A DNA stretch of 64,000 nucleotides from Stieleria sedimenti (lineage in GTDB: Bacteria; Planctomycetota; Planctomycetia; Pirellulales; Pirellulaceae): the NCBI RefSeq assembly GCF_025060895.1, contig NZ_JANZKV010000172.1, positions 50,390 through 114,389 of the forward strand, read 5' to 3'. The position numbers and the translations under genes were made by a program. Position 1 is the stretch's first letter; each line of letters starts with the position of its first letter. The notes below the pieces were generated by a model. It worked only from the letters and a program-made list of their open reading frames with translations. It made no database searches and was not told the origin of the DNA. This document shows positions 1-8,600 of the stretch, in pieces.

Positions 1-17
1 CGGAGGGCTCGCGCCCT
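1..17. repeat. GC-rich palindrome, copy 1 (cut by window start)
   Basis: CGGAGGGCTCGCGCCCT, containing an AGGGC-TCGC-GCCCT inverted repeat just downstream of the FKBP gene stop. The same sequence occurs at 54806-54822 and, reverse-complemented, at 52467-52483. It may act as a transcription terminator or be a REP-like dispersed element; there is no T-run, so the role is inferred. Confidence 0.5.
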
Positions 18-32
18 GTCGCCCCAGCTCCC

Positions 33-584
33 TCACTTGATCTCCACAAGCTCGACGAGGAAGTGCAGTCGGGCTCGTGGAGGGATCGGGCCGCCGGGGG
101 TGCCGCGCTCGCCGTAGCCGAGTTCATGGGGGATGTCCAATTCGATCATGCCGCCCTCGCCGATCAATTGCAGTCCTTCGGTCCAACCGGGGATCACGCG
201 TTTAAGCGGAAAGGGAGTCGGTTGCCCCCGGCGATACGAGCTGTCGAAAATCTTCTTGGAATCCAACCAGCCCTTGTAGTGCGCCACCACGCTGTCGGTG
301 GCCTTGGGTTTGGGTTTGTCGCTCTTTCGGAGCACGCGGTACTGCAGTCCCGAATCGGTCTTGCTGAATGTTTTTGGGGCATCGGGATCGATCTTACCCG
401 GCGAAACCTTCTCCAGCTTGTCGGCCGGACCTGCCGTGATGGCTGCCTGGCTCGTTTGGACGTCTTGCTGCAGCTTATCTGCGGTGTTGAGCACGCCGCC
501 GATCGCACTGCCTTGACCCCATGACGTCGCCGCCAACAACAAGACCGCAACAAACGGAGTTCCGAGCACGAGTGATTGTTTCAT
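33..584 (-). CDS. Secreted FKBP-type peptidyl-prolyl cis-trans isomerase
   Basis: This 183-residue protein should catalyse cis-trans isomerisation of proline peptide bonds in exported proteins. Residues 1-23 are a signal peptide (MKQ, hydrophobic core, then SWG-Q). Residues 24-75 are a short linker, and residues 78-183 form one FKBP domain with the usual landmarks: SGLQYRVL at its start, VVAHYKGWL, FDSSY, a VIPGWTEGLQLIGEGG core and IPPRARLHFLVELVEI at the end. The length fits single-domain FkpA/FklB-type enzymes. The start is an ATG at 584. It is divergent from the CBS gene with 229 bp between them that must hold both promoters. The family call is firm; the client proteins are unknown. Confidence 0.93.
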   Translation of the reverse strand: MKQSLVLGTPFVAVLLLAATSWGQGSAIGGVLNTADKLQQDVQTSQAAITAGPADKLEKVSPGKIDPDAPKTFSKTDSGLQYRVLRKSDKPKPKATDSVVAHYKGWLDSKKIFDSSYRRGQPTPFPLKRVIPGWTEGLQLIGEGGMIELDIPHELGYGERGTPGGPIPPRARLHFLVELVEIK

Positions 585-813
585 CGAAGAGAACCTGACT
601 AAGGAAGGGCGATGGGAAATGGGGCCGTGATTGCATCGATCGGAGAATCAAAATTGTACTCGATTCGTGGATCGGTCGAGGGTAGCAGAATCTGGGCGGG
701 AATCGGCATACGGTTTGCGGCCTGAGTCGATTTCGTTTTCGGTGACCAGATGCTGTGACCATCGGGCACGTATCCAAAACGGTAAAGATTCCTTGACGGC
801 TGAGGAAAGCTCA

Positions 814-1287
814 ATGACGACCATCGATTCGAATTTGGAAACCAAGGTGCAAAGCGTCATGCAACGGCACCCCGTAACCATTCACGACTATCAAACCGTT
901 CACGATGCCGTCGACGCAATGACCGAGCACCACGTCTCGGCGCTGCCGGTCGTCGACGAGGGGCACTATCTCAAAGGCATCCTCACGCTCAACGATCTCG
1001 TCCGATTGGTTCAAGATGCCGAGCGAACGCTCGAAAGCGACTTGGCGATCTACGACACCAGTTATCTGGTCGCCGACATCATCCGCGAAACCCTCGGCAC
1101 CGATGAAGTCGCCAGCGTGATGTCGGGCGTGATGTTCAAAGTCAAACAGGAAGACACGCTCAAGAGTGCCGCAAAGTTGATGATCGAACATCAACTGCAT
1201 CACCTTCCCGTCGTCGGCAAAGACATGAAATTGCTGGGCATCCTGTCCTCGATGGATTTCGTTCGCCTCGTCGCCGACGGGACCTAG
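814..1287 (+). CDS. Two-CBS-domain protein
   Basis: This 157-residue protein consists almost entirely of a CBS pair: VQSVMQRHPVTIHDYQTVHD opens the first (about residues 10-65) and VASVMSGVMFKVKQEDTLKSA the second (about residues 93-150). CBS pairs bind adenosine nucleotides and act as energy or redox sensors; no fused effector domain is present. The ATG at 814 was chosen over an in-frame start at 631 because GAGGAAAG lies 5 bases upstream and homology-like sequence begins right after it. About 44 residues between the two motifs form an insert containing an acidic stretch. The partner it regulates cannot be told from context; the neighbouring universal stress gene suggests a stress or energy role. 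Confidence 0.85.
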   Translation: MTTIDSNLETKVQSVMQRHPVTIHDYQTVHDAVDAMTEHHVSALPVVDEGHYLKGILTLNDLVRLVQDAERTLESDLAIYDTSYLVADIIRETLGTDEVASVMSGVMFKVKQEDTLKSAAKLMIEHQLHHLPVVGKDMKLLGILSSMDFVRLVADGT

Positions 1288-1371
1288 CAAACGAGGGAAT
1301 GACGACTCCAGCACGCGGCGTCAGCCAGTGGCGCCTGGCGATCTCGAATCCTGCTCGCGCCGCTCGCTCAT

Positions 1372-1493
1372 CGGCCTGTCGATTGAATCGGGATCTGCTG
1401 CGGAGTCAATGGTGAGATGCTGGCCGTAAGGCCTCGGGCGGGGCCGAAATGCCCGGCCGCTTACGCGTCGCGGCTCACTAAATCGACAGCTCG
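1372..1493. repeat. TIR-bounded intergenic element, copy a
   Basis: About 122 bp bounded by CGGCCTGTCGATT (1372-1384) and AATCGACAGCTCG (1481-1493), which are inverted copies. The interior (ATCTGCTG, GGTGAGATGCTGGCCGTAA, CCTCGGGCGG, ATGCCCGGCCGCTTACGCGT) recurs in reverse orientation at 54649-54772 and, degenerate, at 59176-59276. It has no coding capacity and looks like a non-autonomous miniature element or REP-type repeat. Confidence 0.7.
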
Positions 1494-1554
1494 CTTACGC
1501 TTCCCGCTGGCATCGGCGAGCGTGGCCGGCTCTCCCGCTCAGTGTTTCTAAGGC

Positions 1555-2535
1555 TCACGAAACCACTTTCGACTCCAGGGTTTCGCCGGCAACGGGGCAG
1601 ACGAATCCCGGCGGCTTCAACGCCAAAACGCTGCAGGACACGTCGGCCAAGACGGATTCGGCGGTATTGCCGATCAAAAAGCCGGCGATACCGGTACGGC
1701 AGACCGTCCCCATGACCAGCAAGTCCGCTTGAACCTCCTCGACCATGTCCGAGATCACGTCGGCCGCCGGTCCACGCCGGACGTGGAATTCCGGTGACAC
1801 TTCGGTCATTCCCGTGGCACGATAGAGCTCGCCAAGATGGGTGCGGATGTTTTCCGCGTGAATCGAAAAGACGTCTTCGGATTGATCTTCGCCAAACGAT
1901 TGATGGAACGGCGATTCCATTGGCAGTTCGAACGGGACTTCCAAAGGCATTTCCCAAGCACTCAGCCAATGCAACGTCGCCTCATCGCTGCGTGCAATCT
2001 CCAGTGACAACTCCGCGATCGCTTCGTTCAACTTCTTGTGCGGGGTATCCTGTCGGTCGACGTCGATCGCCGCCAAGACCTGGTCGAAATCGCCGTGCAC
2101 CTGGGGCTTCAGCAGCAGCATCGCGCACGGGCACATCCGCAACAGTGCACGGGCCACGCTGCCGACCACGCGCCCGGCGCCGCGAAATCCGTCGGCCGCC
2201 TTGATCACCAAATCGTGGTCGTTGCGGATCACTTCGCGGATCACTTCCATCGCCGGATCACCGACGGTGACCACGATGTCGATCGGAACGGACGAGTCGT
2301 AGAACTCGCTCACTTGTTCTTGCAGCTTGGCGCGATGATCTTCGATCAACAGCCGTTGCAGCTCGTCCGGACTGGCAACACCCTTGAACAATCGCAGGAT
2401 CCGGGGCACGGGTTTGATCACATCCATCAACGTCAACGAGGCGCCATTTTCCATCGCCAGCACGATCGCTCGCGCAATCGCCCCCTCGGGTTCCTCCGTT
2501 CCCGTGTACACCAGCAATTTTTTGAATCGTTCCAT
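1555..2535 (-). CDS. Tandem universal stress protein (two UspA domains)
   Basis: This cytoplasmic protein of 326 residues carries two UspA folds. The first (about 1-145) starts MERFKKLLVYTGTEEPEGAI and ends in CPCAMLLLKP. The second (about 145-310) ends in GTVCRTGIAGFLIGNTAES-VLA-CSVLALKPP, which has the Gly-rich ATP-binding signature, while the first domain has a degenerate version (ADGFRGAGRVVGSVARALL). Such tandem Usps typically bind ATP and support survival under stress. A TTG three bases upstream is also in frame, but the ATG at 2535 is preferred because GAGGGTCC precedes it at good spacing. The gene stands alone, with 405 bp of leader before the TerB-like gene. It could sense energy charge together with the nearby CBS protein, but this is inference. 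Confidence 0.9.
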   Translation of the reverse strand: MERFKKLLVYTGTEEPEGAIARAIVLAMENGASLTLMDVIKPVPRILRLFKGVASPDELQRLLIEDHRAKLQEQVSEFYDSSVPIDIVVTVGDPAMEVIREVIRNDHDLVIKAADGFRGAGRVVGSVARALLRMCPCAMLLLKPQVHGDFDQVLAAIDVDRQDTPHKKLNEAIAELSLEIARSDEATLHWLSAWEMPLEVPFELPMESPFHQSFGEDQSEDVFSIHAENIRTHLGELYRATGMTEVSPEFHVRRGPAADVISDMVEEVQADLLVMGTVCRTGIAGFLIGNTAESVLADVSCSVLALKPPGFVCPVAGETLESKVVS

Positions 2536-2943
2536 CAAAGGACCCTCGAAAACATCGTTGTCGATCGTTCATCGGCCGCTTCGATGCAAACGATGTACCG
2601 TCAAAGCGACGGAGAACGAATCCAACCAGGGACGCTCCAAAGTCTGCTTTCATACGTTTGGCCGGTCCCATTTCATCACTCACCTGGAATGACAATCCGT
2701 GCGAATGGGCGCATCCGCTGATCGCGACAGCGCGCCAACTTGAGCCAGCTGTGACAATGTGTCAATCGCCAGCTGCGAATGACGTTATCGAGCAATCGCA
2801 GCAAAGAATCGTCACGTGATTGAGTTTCTGCGTCACGCTGGTCGTCGTCGGCGATCGAGCCGATTTGGAGGTTCGGGGGCACGCGGTCGCTCGGTGGCGC
2901 ATCGATGCTCCTCGACGGGGAGCCTATGATGCGGGCCAGCCGT
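2536..2943. other. Intergenic region, about 405 bp
   Basis: Between the TerB-like stop and the universal stress protein start, both on the - strand. It holds the ribosome binding site of the stress gene (GAGGG on the - strand at about 2543-2548). Short open frames here have no recognisable sequence. No repeat or terminator was seen; the region presumably carries the stress gene promoter. Confidence 0.4.
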
Positions 2944-3330
2944 TCAGCTGGCCGGTATCGCCATCAAGGCTTGGCAGAGCTTTTCAAACCCGGGCGTCGT
3001 CTCGGTCGCTTCGATTTGAAGGTCGCGGACCAGTTTGATTTCCGACTGGCGGATCGCCCCGCCGGCCACAAGCATGTCGACCAGAATCGCCTGTTCATCC
3101 AGATCGATCTTGCCGTCTTTGAGCAACACGTGACGCATCAGCGGCAGAAACAGCTCGTCGAATTCCGGGCAGACTTCATCCGCTTCGCCGAGTAGCTGGA
3201 CTAGAAACGCCACGTCGTCAAAGTCCAGCGCGCCGTCTTCTTCGACGTACCGACGAATCCGCGCGACTTCGTTCGAGCTGAGCTTGCCGTCGCTCAGCAG
3301 TTCGGACTTCAGTTGTTTCAGATGGGCCAC
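2944..3330 (-). CDS. TerB-like small acidic protein
   Basis: A 128-residue, acidic, all-helical-looking soluble protein built from two similar halves: SDGKLSSNEVARIRRYVEED in the first and LKDGKIDLDEQAILVDMLV in the second. The DGK-hydrophobic-x-x-x-E pattern is typical of the TerB/DjlA-N metal-binding fold and also resembles degenerate EF-hands. TerB-type proteins are linked to membrane-associated stress responses; the specific role here is unknown. The start is GTG at 3330 with GAGG eight bases upstream. The protein has no signal peptide or membrane helix. EF-hand-like protein is the main alternative reading. Confidence 0.6.
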   Translation of the reverse strand: MAHLKQLKSELLSDGKLSSNEVARIRRYVEEDGALDFDDVAFLVQLLGEADEVCPEFDELFLPLMRHVLLKDGKIDLDEQAILVDMLVAGGAIRQSEIKLVRDLQIEATETTPGFEKLCQALMAIPAS

Positions 3331-3709
3331 AAGTCATACCTCAAGCGATTGATTCCAAGCACTACAGGAATCTAGATCACAGTCCGGCTCGCCCCGGCGA
3401 TTTCGAAATCGATTTCGAACCATCCGCGGCGTCCCCTACTCCCGATCCGATCCTAACCGACAGACCGCTTGTGCCGTTTTTAACGCCGAAGATCAGTCCC
3501 CCGCGCCCCCCACCCCACAGCCGTGACATTGTTCGTCATCATTCTGCCCCGAATGATTCTGCCTACTTCAATCCATACCATTTTCTTGTCATCCATTTTC
3601 CTGTCGCCCTTTTCTTCGGGATTTCGGTTTTTCGAAAATTCGCTGTAACACGCTGAGACGTGTCACGCTTTGCCGGGTGAATTCACTCCTCTTCACCCTG
3701 TAAAGCACA
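3331..3709. other. Divergent intergenic region, about 379 bp
   Basis: Separates the TerB-like gene (-) and the secreted Gly-rich gene (+), so it must hold two promoters. It contains T-rich CATTTTC/TTCTGCC-like runs (3536-3610), which resemble 29090-29121. It also has two inverted repeats close to the downstream start: ACACG...CGTGT (3648-3663) and GGGTGAA...TTCACCC (3675-3698). A 61-codon frame at 3471 is not credible. Confidence 0.45.
3675..3698 (+). promoter_or_regulatory. Hairpin in the 5' leader of the Gly-rich secreted protein gene
   Basis: A perfect 7-bp inverted repeat, GGGTGAA (3675-3681) and TTCACCC (3692-3698), with a 10-base loop ending 11 bases before the ATG at 3710. No Shine-Dalgarno sequence is visible between it and the start, so the hairpin sits where a ribosome would bind. 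It could be an operator dyad or an RNA structure controlling translation; the sequence alone does not decide. Confidence 0.45.
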
Positions 3710-4546
3710 ATGAAAACTGCAACGAATGTCATCTTGGTCGCTCTCTTGGCCGTCTCCGTCGGATCGGCCCAAAATCCCTGGGGCGATTGGGTGCCCCAGC
3801 CTCTTCCGAAAACGACTTCCAACCTGAAGTATCAACAGCGGGCCGGCTCCACCACGACCCATCGCAACGGCGCCGTCAGTGAGTCGTGGTTCAATTCGGG
3901 CTTCACACAGGAAGCCGGCGTCGAGATCGGCGTTTCCTCTGGCAACGACAAGCAACACGGGACCAAATTCGGGCGGGAACGGGACGAAAAGTGGTTTGCG
4001 GGGGTTCGCGGAGGTGTTCGAGCCGGTTACGCAGCGGACGCGGGCGTCGACCAGACCGGACAGATCGGCAACACCCGGGTCAGATCGTACGCCGAGGCCG
4101 AGGCATTCGTCGGCGTAGAAGCGGGCGCTCAAGCCGGGGTGAGCAACAACGGAGTGGGCGTCAATGCGAGTGCCTTTGCGGGTGCTCGGGTGGGCGCGCG
4201 GACGGGAACCGAGGTCGGACCGGTCGATGCCGCGGTGACGGGAGAAGCATGGGCGGGGGTGGGCGTCGAAGCCGGAGCCGATGCGAAGTACAAGAACGGT
4301 CGAATCAAGTTTGACTATGGCGCCGGAGGGGCCATCGGCGTGGGCGGCAAAGTTGGCGGTGACGTCTCGGTCGATCTTCGGCAACCCATCAAGGCCGCCA
4401 AGCGAGTCGACTCGACCCGTCGAAGCGTTTCAAATGATGTCGGCAAAACCGCTCGCACGGTCAGCGGCTCGACACGCAAAAGCGTCAAGAACGTCAAGAG
4501 CACCGGCAAGAAAGCGAAACGCTCGATCGGAAAGCTCTTCAAATAA
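3710..4546 (+). CDS. Secreted Gly/Ala-rich protein with a basic tail
   Basis: A 278-residue protein of unknown function. Residues 1-20 are a signal peptide (MKTATNVILVALLAVSVGSA). Residues 60-220 are low complexity, alternating Gly/Ala with Val and charged residues (VGVEAGAQAGVSNNGVGVNA and similar), in a degenerate 8-12 residue beta-type repeat. Residues 225-278 are very basic, rich in Ser/Thr/Lys/Arg (KSVKNVKSTGKKAKRSIGKL). Such composition suits a fibrous, surface or matrix protein whose tail could bind polyanions, but that is inference. The gene has its own leader hairpin and a strong terminator after it, so it is probably monocistronic. It sits immediately upstream of the sigma factor-kinase pair. 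Confidence 0.75.
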   Translation: MKTATNVILVALLAVSVGSAQNPWGDWVPQPLPKTTSNLKYQQRAGSTTTHRNGAVSESWFNSGFTQEAGVEIGVSSGNDKQHGTKFGRERDEKWFAGVRGGVRAGYAADAGVDQTGQIGNTRVRSYAEAEAFVGVEAGAQAGVSNNGVGVNASAFAGARVGARTGTEVGPVDAAVTGEAWAGVGVEAGADAKYKNGRIKFDYGAGGAIGVGGKVGGDVSVDLRQPIKAAKRVDSTRRSVSNDVGKTARTVSGSTRKSVKNVKSTGKKAKRSIGKLFK

Positions 4547-4617
4547 CGAGCCCCCATCCGCGGACGATCGACGGGCTGCGATGTTTCAGCCCCTCGTTCT
4601 CGCTCACCCCGCCATGG

Positions 4618-4639
4618 GCCCGAATGATTCGGGCTTTTT
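4618..4639 (+). terminator. Rho-independent terminator
   Basis: GCCCGAA-TGA-TTCGGGC (4618-4634), a perfect 7-bp GC-rich stem followed directly by TTTTT. It lies 72 bases after the stop of the Gly-rich secreted protein gene and before the ECF sigma factor, and should separate the two transcripts. Confidence 0.85.
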
Positions 4640-4784
4640 CACCACGCTCGCATGTTTCTGCCCGCCATTTTTCCGCCATCTCCCGCGACCGCCCCATTCC
4701 TCGTCAATCCTGTTAGGATGGAGAGAAGATAGAACCTGCCGACTTCGCCCCGGCACTGACGCTTCTCTTCACGGATTCGACGCC

Positions 4785-5420
4785 ATGACATCGACTTCGT
4801 CGCCCAGCTTGTTCGCCACTCCGGGCTCAACCGATGACGGACTGGTCAACGGGATTCGCGCACAAGACGATCAGGCATGGGAACAGTTTGTCGAACGCTA
4901 TTCGCCGTTGATCTATGTTTGGTGCCGAAAGTGTGATTTACGACCTGAAGATGCCTCGGATGTGTCCCAACAAGTTTTTGGAGCGGTCCATCGATCGATC
5001 TCGACGTTTTCGAGGCGTCCCGAGGGCGGAGGCAGTTTTCGTGGTTGGTTGTTCGTGATCACCAGAAACGCGATCCGCAATCATCTGGAGCGCACCTTGC
5101 GGGGGCCATGTGCGCAGGGAGGCAGTTCGATCCAGTTGCGTCTGCTCGCCGAACCCGAATCACTCGATGAAGCCTCTCTGTCGGCTGCGACGCTTTCAGC
5201 CGACGGTCGATCCCATCCAGACGCACCACTGCAGGCCGCACTCGACGCGGCCCGCGGGGATTTCGACGATCGGACGTGGCAATGTTTTCGACTTATCGCA
5301 CTCGAAGGCCACACGGCGGCCGAAGTCGCGGAGCAATTCGGAATGAAGCCTTCGGCGGTGCGGCAGGCGAAATACCGGGTGACACGACGGCTGCGCCTGG
5401 ATCTTGGGCGTTTTCTTTGA
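4785..5420 (+). CDS. ECF RNA polymerase sigma factor
   Basis: A 211-residue sigma-70 family factor of the extracytoplasmic function type. Sigma region 2 covers about residues 25-105 (WEQFVERYSPLIYVWCRKC, then DASDVSQQVFGAVHRSI and FRGWLFVITRNAIRNHLE). Region 4 covers about 150-205 (CFRLIALEGHTAAEVAEQFG and a helix-turn-helix with SAVRQAKYRVTRRLR). It directs RNA polymerase to a specific promoter set. The ATG at 4785 was chosen from the start of region 2; the open frame extends far upstream only by chance. It lies 190 bp before a kinase gene whose N-terminus looks like a zinc-binding anti-sigma motif, an arrangement known from planctomycete ECF-kinase groups. The likely input is that kinase; the regulon is unknown. 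Confidence 0.92.
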   Translation: MTSTSSPSLFATPGSTDDGLVNGIRAQDDQAWEQFVERYSPLIYVWCRKCDLRPEDASDVSQQVFGAVHRSISTFSRRPEGGGSFRGWLFVITRNAIRNHLERTLRGPCAQGGSSIQLRLLAEPESLDEASLSAATLSADGRSHPDAPLQAALDAARGDFDDRTWQCFRLIALEGHTAAEVAEQFGMKPSAVRQAKYRVTRRLRLDLGRFL

Positions 5421-5610
5421 TGGTGTAACTGGCGACGCCGAAACGACTTAAGGATCGCCGATCGGGCGAAAATCGCGGCGGATCGCCCCGTTCGCGTTGC
5501 GCGATGGTGTTGTTCATTATGGCACGCCGGCGTTTGTCACTCCGGCGTGCGTCAGACGTCGCACCCTGCCAGCGATCAATGCATTATCGTCAACCATCGG
5601 AGTTCCTGCG

Positions 5611-8600
5611 ATGCAGATTCCTTGCCCATCAAGAAAAACGCTCCACGACCTTCTCGTCGGCGCGGTCGAAGATGACCAGGCGCGTGAAATCTGTAGTCAC
5701 CTGGACACTTGCTCGAACTGTGAATCGTTGACTTCAACGCTCGAACAGCAACACGTCAATTTGCTGCAAGAACTTCAAGAAGATGGCAGCAGCCAGCGAT
5801 TCCTTGCTGAACCTGAATTCGAACTCTTGCAAAAGGCGATTTCGACGTCCCGGTCAGCGGACTGCAATACCGCGACCAAGAAGGACGTCGCGATCGCTGC
5901 AGGGACCCGACTTCGCGACTATCGATTGCTAAAAAAGATCGGGCAGGGAGGGATGGGAAGCGTCTATCTGGCCGTGCATTTGAATCTAAGAAAAGCGTTC
6001 GCGGTGAAGGTCCTGCCGGAGGAAAAACTGCGGTCGGAAAGTTCGGTTGCACGTTTTCGCCGGGAGATGCTCGCGGCCGGTAAAGTGAACCACCCCAACC
6101 TGATCAGTGCTTCGGATGCGGGCAGCGTCGATGGGCGGCACTTCTTGGTGATGGAACTTGTCGAAGGTGCAGATCTGGCCCGGATCGTCCGTCAACGCGG
6201 ACCTCTAAACGTCGCCGATGCGTGTGAAATCATTCGTCAAGCAGCCCTCGGTTTGCAGCATGCACACGATAGCGGCCTGTTACATCGCGACATCAAACCC
6301 TCGAACTTGATGTTGACCCATGATGGAAACGTTAAAGTGCTCGACCTCGGATTGGCCGGCTGGGTGGAAAACGAGGAATCAACCGAAACACCGACGCCGA
6401 CCTGTGGCGGCCTCACGAACGCGGACCACTTCGTTGGAACGCCGGAGTACATGGCGCCTGAGCAATTTGGTGGTCAGACGAGGGTCGATGAACGCGCGGA
6501 TCTCTATGCGTTGGGTGCCACCCTGTTTCAACTCTTGACCGGGCACTCCCCCCGCCAACGACAGGTAAGAAACCGATCGGAAACCGTCGATCTCGATGTC
6601 GGCGAGCGATTGGCTGAATGTGACGATCTCCGGCGTGACCTTCCCCCGCAGCTAAAGCACTACATCAAACTTTTGCTGTCGCCGTCTCGCGAGCAACGCC
6701 CCCACAGTGCCGCAAGCGTCGCGTTACAGCTCGCCAGTTTTGCAGAACAATCAAACCTGCTGCAGCTTGCCGAGACTTGCAAGGAAAGCCCCGGAATGTT
6801 GTCAGCCGATTTGTCCCAGTTCAGCGAAACGGCCTTGCCCGCGGATTCTCAATCGGATCAAGGAATCGATCCGACCCTTCCTGAAAAATCGGCGGTCGTA
6901 CCGTTAAGACTATCTGTTTGCCTTGTGGCTGCTGTGGTTGCAATCGGTCTGTTCTCGCTGTTCTCCAACCGTTCCAGAGTCGGCGTGATCGAAGGTGCAT
7001 CGCCCGTCAAAGACGACACCGTGATCGCGGCGCCGGCGGACGACTCCGTGACAGAAGAAGACGTGGTCCACGCGATTCGAAGTGGCGAGATCGATCGTGC
7101 CGTTGCGCTCGCACAGAAACTCATCCGGCAGGCGCCGCATCTCGGTTGGAACCACGCCTTGGCCACGATGATCGCCGCCTATGACCTTCAAAACGACGGG
7201 TCGACTTCGTTGACGACCTACGAAGATCACAGAAAGTGGCTTGGCAAACGCTGGGCGCAAACAGGTGAGGGCACCAATACGATTCCACGCATCTGCTGTT
7301 TGCACCCGGATCCTCCGGCCGATTTGTCACGAATGCTCGACGCCGTCGTCGCCGAAGCGAAGGATCGCCCGAAAGACTGGAGATATCCCCATTCCGAGAT
7401 GATGTTGTTATTCCGCCTGGGACGATACCGCGAATCGCTTGTCGCATTCTCTGATGCACGACGCGTCTCGCCAAGTAACCTCGTGCATCGCGCCGTCGAT
7501 ACGGCTTGGTCGGCATTGATTTTGAATCGGCTGGGACGAGCGACCGAAGCACGTCGTGCATTGGAAAAAGCGCAACAGTTGCAGCAGGACATCAAAGCAA
7601 ACGCTCGCACTCCTGTGCCTCAAATGTGGTTCGATTACATCGAATTGGTTGTCATCCTTGGTCAATTTGATGAGCAATCCTCGACGCCCCAAGAAGATCC
7701 CGATCAACAATCGGAGACGACAACGCCTCCAGCAGATCAGGCGGCATCACCTCAGAAAATCGCACACGATTCTCAGGCGATCAAAACGGAAACGGCCAAA
7801 GAGACATCGATTCAACTGGTGCAGATGCCAATTGAAAACGCGGCGAGACACGAGACGCGGGATCAATGGGAGGACCGTGTCGACGGCCTGTTGATCAAAC
7901 AAGCCTACGCTGACGCAGAGGCGGAATATGCTGCTGGTCAACAAACACACGAAATGCATTGGCCACTGCGCTGCCGCGTTGCACTCGGACTGATGATTGC
8001 CGCGCGAGACGATTCAAATCGACGCCCCCAAGCTGACCGATACTTGCAAAACCTGGAACAAACGCTCCGAAACGCCCCCCAATTGCCGCTGCCTGCTCGA
8101 ATCGAAATACTCCGCCTGCTCGCGCTCCATCAAGAACGACAGTGGGACCAGGCGTTGATCGATCGGACCGCGCAGCAGATCCAGGCAGAGCGTTGGAGCG
8201 ACTGGGGCCTTCACCATTGCCTTGCCACAATCCGATTTCGTCAGGGGCGACTTGCACTTGCATTGGATCACCAAGCGGCGGCGGGGCAACTGACGAAAAC
8301 GGACTTGCAAAAATGGCTCCACGACTACTGGTGGACCCTGATGCTGGCCTGCAATGGTCAACTCGATTTGGCGCGCCGATCGTTGATGAAATCGGAAATG
8401 GTCCAGCGGCAGTTGACTCCGCTGCTCGGCTCCGAATCGACAGCGTCCATCGAGGACCTGGAATCGATCTTGGAGATGCGATGGATGATGCCGGTTTTTC
8501 AACATCGCCTCGGACCGCTTGAAAACCTGAAACGGTGGCATGCCGGACAAACGCCGGCCTTTGTGAATCTGGACAACCAGGTTCATACGATCACCAAACG

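Noticed and set aside
2038-2721. 227-codon + strand frame
   Set aside because: Antisense to the universal stress protein, His/Asp-rich.
3471-3656. 61-codon + strand frame in the intergenic region
   Set aside because: No ribosome binding site and Pro/His-rich N-terminus; overlaps the leader.
4281-4784. N-terminal extension of the ECF sigma factor
   Set aside because: Overlaps the preceding gene and its terminator; sigma region 2 starts after 4785.
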